A DNA stretch of 56,719 nucleotides, taken from NCBI GenBank assembly GCA_021793575.1, contig JAJYSM010000015.1, forward strand, positions 1 through 56,719, given 5' to 3'. A program made the position numbers and the translations under genes. Every line of letters starts with the position of its first letter. Within the stretch, counting starts at the first letter, position 1. Below, one piece after another: positions 52,624-56,719 of the stretch. This DNA comes from Pseudomonadota bacterium (lineage in GTDB: Bacteria; Pseudomonadota; Gammaproteobacteria; Xanthomonadales; Rhodanobacteraceae). The notes under the pieces are model-generated. The model saw only the letters and a list, made by a program, of their open reading frames with translations, was not told the origin of the DNA and ran no database searches.

Positions 52624-53379
52624 ATGTTCAACCGACTCCGAAACTGGCGCGTACAGCGCATCGTCGCCCGGCGCCCCATCGCCGAACCGCTGTGGCGAGA
52701 CGCGCTGCAGCGCTGTGCCCCGACGCGCCGGCTGGGCGCGTCCGATCAGGCTACGCTGCGCGTGCTGGCCACGCTGTTCCTGGAGCGCAAGTCGCTGGAG
52801 CCGACCCAGGGTTTGCAGCTTGATGACGCCGACCGCGTCCTGCTCGCCACCCATGCTTGCGTACCCATCCTGAAACTGGGCCTGGACTGGTACGACGGTT
52901 GGCACAGCGTCATCGTGTACCCGGACGCGTTCATTCCACGTCGACCAAAAGTCGATGCCGCCGGGGTGGTGCATCAAAGCGACTCCCTGCTGGCCGGTGA
53001 GGCGTGGGGGCGCGGCCCGGTGATCCTGTCGTGGGCGGATGTGCTGAATACCGGCAGGAAGCCGGGGCACAACGTGGTCATCCACGAAATGGCACACAAG
53101 CTCGACATGCTCAACGGCGACGCCAACGGCTTCCCGCCCCTGCACCGGCGCATGGATCGCCGCGTGTGGACGCGGGTCTTCTCAAGCGCGTGGGATCGCC
53201 TGAAGGACGAGCAACGCAACGGGCTCGACTTGCCGATGGACCCGTACGCGCTCGAAAGCCCGGCCGAGTTTTTCGCGGTGGCCAGCGAGCAATTCTTCGA
53301 GGCACCGGCTAACTTGCGCCAGCACTTGCCGGACGTCTATCGGCAGCTTGAGCAGTTTTACCGGCAGCACCCGTTCTGA
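52624..53379 (+). CDS. mtfA: M90 zinc peptidase MtfA (Mlc titration factor A)
   Basis: A 251-residue metallopeptidase. The zinc motif is HEMAHKLD (HEMAH at residues 154-158) in a block NVVIHEMAHKLDMLNGDANG, and the third ligand region is YALESPAEFFAVASEQFFEA. In E. coli MtfA binds the repressor Mlc and so influences glucose transport; the wider family acts as aminopeptidase. Family members are 250-270 residues, as here. It follows the RAYT remnant by about 100 bases. Confidence 0.94.
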   Translation: MFNRLRNWRVQRIVARRPIAEPLWRDALQRCAPTRRLGASDQATLRVLATLFLERKSLEPTQGLQLDDADRVLLATHACVPILKLGLDWYDGWHSVIVYPDAFIPRRPKVDAAGVVHQSDSLLAGEAWGRGPVILSWADVLNTGRKPGHNVVIHEMAHKLDMLNGDANGFPPLHRRMDRRVWTRVFSSAWDRLKDEQRNGLDLPMDPYALESPAEFFAVASEQFFEAPANLRQHLPDVYRQLEQFYRQHPF

Positions 53380-53531
53380 GTGGCGCGTGCCCGAGCACCC
53401 GACTCGGCCTGTGCGACCGGCCGCATCACAACGGGGCGGCTTGCAGGGAAAGTGCGCCCTGCCCTTGGCTCCTGCAGTCAGCTGCCGCTTCGGCAACAAT
53501 GGCAGCGACATCCACCCCAGGAATCCGCTCC

Positions 53532-53897
53532 ATGATCCAGCGTTTCGATACCGGCCCGCGCATGTCCGAAATGGCCGTCCACAATGGCGTGGCATATCTT
53601 GCCGGGCAAGTGGCCGCGGACTCAGGCGCCGACATCGCCGGTCAGACCGCGCAGGTGCTGCATGCCATCGACGCGCTGTTGCTGCGGGCCGCGACCGACA
53701 AAACCCATATCCTGCGCGCGGAAATCTTCCTCGCCGACATGGCCGATTTCGACAGCATGAACGAAGCCTGGGCCCGATGGGTGCCGCAAGGCGCGACGCC
53801 GGCACGGGCCACCGTGCAAGCCAGGCTGGCCCGGCCCGACTGGAAAATCGAGATCGTGATCACCGCCGCCGTGCCGAACCGGGACGCAGAAAGTTGA
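53532..53897 (+). CDS. RidA (YjgF/YER057c) family protein
   Basis: A 121-residue protein of the RidA superfamily with the opening RFDTGPRMSEMAVHNGVAYL, AGQVAADSGADIAGQTAQVL and the ending ARLARPDWKIEIVITAAVP. The active arginine of true RidA (RxxVxV) is not conserved in that form; the PDWKIEI sequence is typical of the Rid subfamily once annotated as translation-initiation inhibitors. Rid enzymes speed the breakdown of reactive enamines and imines made by PLP enzymes. The frame from 53499 has 11 extra residues; ATG 53532 matches family starts. Confidence 0.88.
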   Translation: MIQRFDTGPRMSEMAVHNGVAYLAGQVAADSGADIAGQTAQVLHAIDALLLRAATDKTHILRAEIFLADMADFDSMNEAWARWVPQGATPARATVQARLARPDWKIEIVITAAVPNRDAES

Positions 53898-54055
53898 GCG
53901 ACACGAAAAGCGGTCGATTGTGCATGCGCTGCATCCTGCGTTGCCGATACCGCGCGCGACCCGTCGCCAGGATACCGGGCGCCCCGACCACGCTGACCCG
54001 GGCGGCGAAACCGTGACCCCTGTTTGTGTTGAGTACAACGCGGGGCACGCGCTGC

Positions 54056-54083
54056 CGGGGCGGGCCAAACACCGCCCGCCCCG
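54056..54083. terminator. Hairpin between convergent RidA-family and VOC genes
   Basis: A perfect 9-base stem, CGGGGCGGG with CCCGCCCCG, and a 10-base loop, without a T tract on either side. It lies nine bases past the VOC stop on the minus strand. Confidence 0.4.
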
Positions 54084-54091
54084 CGATGGTC

Positions 54092-54484
54092 TTACTCCCC
54101 GCGATACAGCGCGCAGAGCTTGTTGCCGTCGGGGTCACGCACGTAGGCCAGGTGCAACGCGCCCAGCGGACTCTTGCGCAGACCGGGCGCAGCCTCGATC
54201 GAGGTGCCACCGTTGGCCACGGCGACTTCATGGAACTGCTGTACCTGCTCGGGCGACGTGCACTTGAAGCCCACCGTGCCGCCGTTCGCATGCGTGGCCG
54301 CCTGGCTGTTGATCGGCTCGCTGACGCAGAACGTGCTGCCGTCATGCCGATAGAACAGGCGCATATGTCCGCTGCCTGCCTCGTTGCGCATCGCCTCGCC
54401 GGCGCCGACGACGGCCAGCACTGCGTCATAGAAACGCTTCGACCGCTCGATATCGTTTGAACCCACCATGACGTGACTGAACAT
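54092..54484 (-). CDS. VOC (glyoxalase/bleomycin-resistance) family protein
   Basis: A 130-residue protein of the vicinal oxygen chelate fold. It opens MFSHVMVGSNDIERSKRFYD, has FKCTSPEQVQQFHEVAVANG in the middle and ends HLAYVRDPDGNKLCALYRGE, the standard paired beta-alpha-beta-beta-beta units. Likely metal ligands are the first His and a late acidic residue. Members include lactoylglutathione lyases and resistance proteins, and the substrate is not predictable from sequence alone. Confidence 0.92.
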   Translation of the reverse strand: MFSHVMVGSNDIERSKRFYDAVLAVVGAGEAMRNEAGSGHMRLFYRHDGSTFCVSEPINSQAATHANGGTVGFKCTSPEQVQQFHEVAVANGGTSIEAAPGLRKSPLGALHLAYVRDPDGNKLCALYRGE

Positions 54485-54685
54485 GACATTGCTCCGGGAT
54501 TGCCGGCGAGGTGCCGGCGGTGGAAGAGAGTTGGAAGGACGAGCGGCGAGTACAAGAAGTGTGAGCCTTATTTTCCCATCAGCTCACGAAGCACGATACC
54601 TTGCGTGGAGCGGCACCGAACGGCGGCCTCGCGCAAAATCAAGCGCGCGCGAACCTGACCCGCATTTGCCCCGGCCGCTTTTTCG

Positions 54686-55819
54686 TCACGCCATGATGCG
54701 GGCAAGCGCATCGTCCAGCCGCTGTACCGCGCCGTCGACATCCTTGAGCTTGTCGAGACCGAACAGGCCAAGCCGGAACGTCTTGAAGTCAGCGGGCTCG
54801 TCGCAGGCCAGCGGAATGCCGGCAGCAATCTGCAGGCCTTGGGCGACAAACGCACTGCCATTGTGGATGGCGTCGCGGTCGGTGTAGCTCACCACCACGC
54901 CGGGCGCCTGAAAGCCTTCGGCAGCGACGCTGGGCAGACCACGCCGAGCCAGCAAGGCGCGCACCTTCCGCCCCAGCTCGCATTGCGCATCGCGCGCCTG
55001 CTCCAGCCCCATGGCCATGGTTTCGACCATGGCGTCGCGCAGTTGCACCAGCGCATCGGTGGGCATCGTGGCGTGGTAGGCAAAACCACCGTTCTCGTAG
55101 GCCAGCATGACGGCACGCCATTTCGCCAGATCCAGCGTGAAGCTGGAGCTTTGCGTGGTCTTCAGGCGCGCCTCCGCGGCCGCCGAAAGCATGATCATGG
55201 CTGCACACGGCGTCGCGCTCCAGGTTTTCTGCGGGGCCGACAGCAAGATATCCACACCGATCCGCGGCATGTCGACCCACAGCGCGCCGCTGGCGATGCA
55301 ATCGAGTACAAACAGGCCACCGTGGGCGTGGACAGCGGTTGCCACGGCTTGCAGATAGCCATCCGGCAGCAGCATGCCGGACGAGGTTTCCACGTGTGCC
55401 GCAAACACCAGATCAGGCTTGCCTTCGACAATGCTGGCGATCACTTCATCCAGCGGTGGCGGCACAAACGGGGCCTGGTGTGCGGCATGGCTCGGGCGCG
55501 CCTTGAGCACGGTGGTGTGCGCAGGAATCCTGCCGACCTCGAAGATCTGGCTCCAGCGATAGCTGAACCAGCCATTGCGGATGATCAACACATTTTTGTC
55601 GTGGGCGAATTGACGCGCCACGGATTCCATGCCGGCCGTACCGCCGCCGGGCACCAGCGCGACGGCGTGGGCGTGGTAGGTCGTTTTCAGATGATTCGAC
55701 AGGTCGCGCATGACCTGTTGAAAGCGTTGCGACATATGGTTGAGCGCGCGGTCGGTGAACACCACCGAATATTCGCGCAGACCCTTCGGATCAACGCCAG
55801 CGGATGAGTCGGCATGCAT
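54686..55819 (-). CDS. Class V PLP aminotransferase
   Basis: A 377-residue fold-type I enzyme. The Gly-rich block LVPGGGTAGMESVARQFAHD, the cofactor Asp in LFVLDCIASGALWVDMPRIG, and the Schiff-base Lys198 in LLSAPQKTWSATP mark the alanine-glyoxylate/2-aminoethylphosphonate transaminase group. The natural donor and acceptor are not clear. The start ATG 55819 follows a 14-base tandem repeat (55832-55860); an upstream in-frame ATG at 55879 is possible but adds a poor leader. It stands alone between a VOC gene and higBA. Confidence 0.9.
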   Translation of the reverse strand: MHADSSAGVDPKGLREYSVVFTDRALNHMSQRFQQVMRDLSNHLKTTYHAHAVALVPGGGTAGMESVARQFAHDKNVLIIRNGWFSYRWSQIFEVGRIPAHTTVLKARPSHAAHQAPFVPPPLDEVIASIVEGKPDLVFAAHVETSSGMLLPDGYLQAVATAVHAHGGLFVLDCIASGALWVDMPRIGVDILLSAPQKTWSATPCAAMIMLSAAAEARLKTTQSSSFTLDLAKWRAVMLAYENGGFAYHATMPTDALVQLRDAMVETMAMGLEQARDAQCELGRKVRALLARRGLPSVAAEGFQAPGVVVSYTDRDAIHNGSAFVAQGLQIAAGIPLACDEPADFKTFRLGLFGLDKLKDVDGAVQRLDDALARIMA

Positions 55820-55831
55820 GGTTTTTGCCTG

Positions 55832-55860
55832 GTTGCAGAAAAGGGGTTGCAGAAAAGGGG
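55832..55860. repeat. 14-base tandem repeat upstream of the class V aminotransferase
   Basis: GTTGCAGAAAAGGGG occurs at 55832-55846 and again at 55846-55860 (period 14, one shared base). On the gene strand these read as CCCCTTTTCTGCAAC and lie 13-41 bases before the start codon, where promoter or ribosome-binding signals would be. Slippage here could change expression. Confidence 0.75.
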
Positions 55861-55915
55861 GCGGGTTCATTTTCCTCAAACTGTCTCACTCCAGGATCCC
55901 GCGAGCACCCGCGCC

Positions 55916-56206
55916 TCACGCTGCAACCCGTTCAATCCGCTCGACAGCACTGCCGAGTGCGCGGTGCGCCTCTTCCAGATCGTAATCTGCCTGAAGCCCC
56001 AACCAGAAGCGTTCACTGGTCCCCAATGCAAGCGCCAGACGCACCGCGGTATCCGCGGATACACCGCGCTTGCCGAGCACGATTTCGTTGATGCGGCGCG
56101 GCGGCACGCCAGCAGCGCGCGCCAAGGCGTTCTGGCTGATGCCCATGGGCGTCAGAAACTCCTCAAGCAGCACTTCGCCGGGATGGATGTTGGGCAGGCT
56201 CTTCAT
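55916..56206 (-). CDS. higA: HigA antitoxin
   Basis: A 96-residue XRE-family antitoxin: NIHPGEVLLEEFLTPMGISQ at the start, helix-turn-helix ALARAAGVPPRRINEIVLGK, then ERFWLGLQADYDLEEAHRAL, a typical HigA pattern. It follows higB by 16 bases on the same strand. It should neutralise HigB and bind the operator upstream of higB. I chose ATG 56206; the frame to 56260 overlaps the toxin end. Confidence 0.95.
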   Translation of the reverse strand: MKSLPNIHPGEVLLEEFLTPMGISQNALARAAGVPPRRINEIVLGKRGVSADTAVRLALALGTSERFWLGLQADYDLEEAHRALGSAVERIERVAA

Positions 56207-56222
56207 GATCGACTCGATGATG

Positions 56223-56504
56223 TCAGTGGTAATCGACGATTTCCACGTCGTGGGCGTCACCGTCAGTCCAACGGAAGCAGATGCGCCATTGATCGTTAAC
56301 CCGGATGCTGTGCTGGCCTTTGCGTTGCCCCTTCAGGGCTTCGAGCCGATTGGCCGGAGGAATGCGCAGATCATCCAGCACGGAGGCGTTGCCCAGCATG
56401 CGCAGTTTGCGTCGTGCCACGGATTGGATATCGGCAGGCAGGCGCCTGGAAGGCGTTCCGCCCCAGATCTTTTCCGCTTCCTTGTCGGCAAAGCTCCTGA
56501 TCAC
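56223..56504 (-). CDS. higB: HigB (RelE-type) mRNA interferase toxin
   Basis: A 93-residue toxin of the HigB/RelE fold. Family features are MIRSFADKEAEKIWGG at the start, RLEALKGQRKGQHSIRVNDQ then WRICFRWTDGDAHDVEIVDY with the final His. Such toxins cut mRNA on the ribosome. The start is GTG at 56504, with the promoter -10 element seven bases upstream, so the message is probably leaderless. As in most HigBA modules, the toxin gene comes first. Confidence 0.95.
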   Translation of the reverse strand: MIRSFADKEAEKIWGGTPSRRLPADIQSVARRKLRMLGNASVLDDLRIPPANRLEALKGQRKGQHSIRVNDQWRICFRWTDGDAHDVEIVDYH

Positions 56505-56510
56505 GGACCA

Positions 56511-56547
56511 ACCATAACGCTACCCGTCATATGACGCAAGGCGTCAT
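56511..56547 (-). promoter_or_regulatory. higBA promoter and operator
   Basis: Reading the minus strand, TTGCGT (56539-56534) and TATGGT (56516-56511) are 17 bases apart, and the higB GTG starts about where transcription would begin. Overlapping palindromes lie in and just upstream of the spacer: CGTCATATGACG (56525-56536) and ATGACGC-AAG-GCGTCAT (56531-56547). The three half-sites are a good match for dimeric HigA binding and autoregulation. Confidence 0.75.
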
Positions 56548-56719
56548 CGACAGCGACATGTTGGCGACCAGCAGGTGGCGGCAATGGTCAGGTCTAGCAG
56601 CCTGTCGGGCTTGAGATCGGCGCAGCGCCCCTCTGCGCACCAAGCAGGCAAATCGCACCAACGGGGTGCGAAAACAGGGGCATCCGTCGCCACTTTCGCC
56701 GAAACGAACGGATTTCCGG

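Noticed and set aside
52180-56614. A 13-base word CTGTCGGGCTTGA at 52180-52192 and 56602-56614
   Set aside because: Considered as ends of an insertion sequence. A few 13-base matches are expected by chance in a window of this size, and no transposase lies between them.

Overview
The window is about 56.7 kb of GC-rich bacterial chromosome with dense, often ATGA-overlapping genes. The gene families point to a gammaproteobacterium of the Lysobacterales (Xanthomonadales): leuS-lptE-holA-nadD, a split pqiA, a fimT-pilVWX-pilY1-pilE minor pilin operon, paired M13 peptidase lipoproteins, and REP pairs of the GTGGGAGCGACTTCAGTCGC type. Rhodanobacteraceae (Rhodanobacter, Dyella, Frateuria and relatives) is my best guess. 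This is inferred from protein and repeat style, not from a marker search. No rRNA, tRNA or CRISPR array was seen.

Layout. 1-36: 5' end of a probable IS1595-type transposase. 143-5191 (minus): leuS-lptE-holA-nadD, with a palindromic repeat inserted in frame in leuS. 5292-8905 (minus): pqiA-pqiA-pqiB-pqiC lipid-transport operon. 9035-14547: thioredoxin/TPR protein, DUF4442 protein, ArnT-like glycosyltransferase, an ECF sigma factor with a membrane partner, and a DUF502 protein. 14695-19611: two paralogous M13 metallopeptidase lipoproteins with the same upstream element, and an orphan HigA-like gene between them. 20097-27244: type IV pilus minor pilin and PilY1 operon, including one small unknown secreted protein. 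27379-35647: rapA, rhomboid protease, NlpC/P60 hydrolase, yggS, M20 peptidase, SET-domain protein and an acetyltransferase.

35740-52043 is the most interesting part. A two-component system is followed by an eight-gene plus-strand operon: outer-membrane efflux lipoprotein, ABC permease, ABC ATPase, HlyD-like adaptor, alpha/beta hydrolase, two tiny EamA/EMR membrane proteins and a DegT-family PLP enzyme. Facing it are a UPF0489/ureohydrolase-like protein and a FemAB/GNAT-like transferase. Divergent from those are a stand-alone acyl carrier protein and a ketosynthase. A class III aminotransferase, a HAD-IB phosphatase and a MipA/OmpV-like outer-membrane protein complete the set. Together they look like a biosynthesis-plus-export locus for an acylated amine or amino-sugar compound that I cannot match to a described pathway.

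52044-56719: a remnant of a REP-associated tyrosine transposase, then mtfA, a RidA-family gene, a VOC-family protein, a class V aminotransferase and a complete higBA toxin-antitoxin module with a clear operator. The last 180 bases (56540-56719) hold the outer part of that operator and otherwise nothing I recognise. The gaps 54485-54685, 31987-32164 and 37839-38009 also show no gene.
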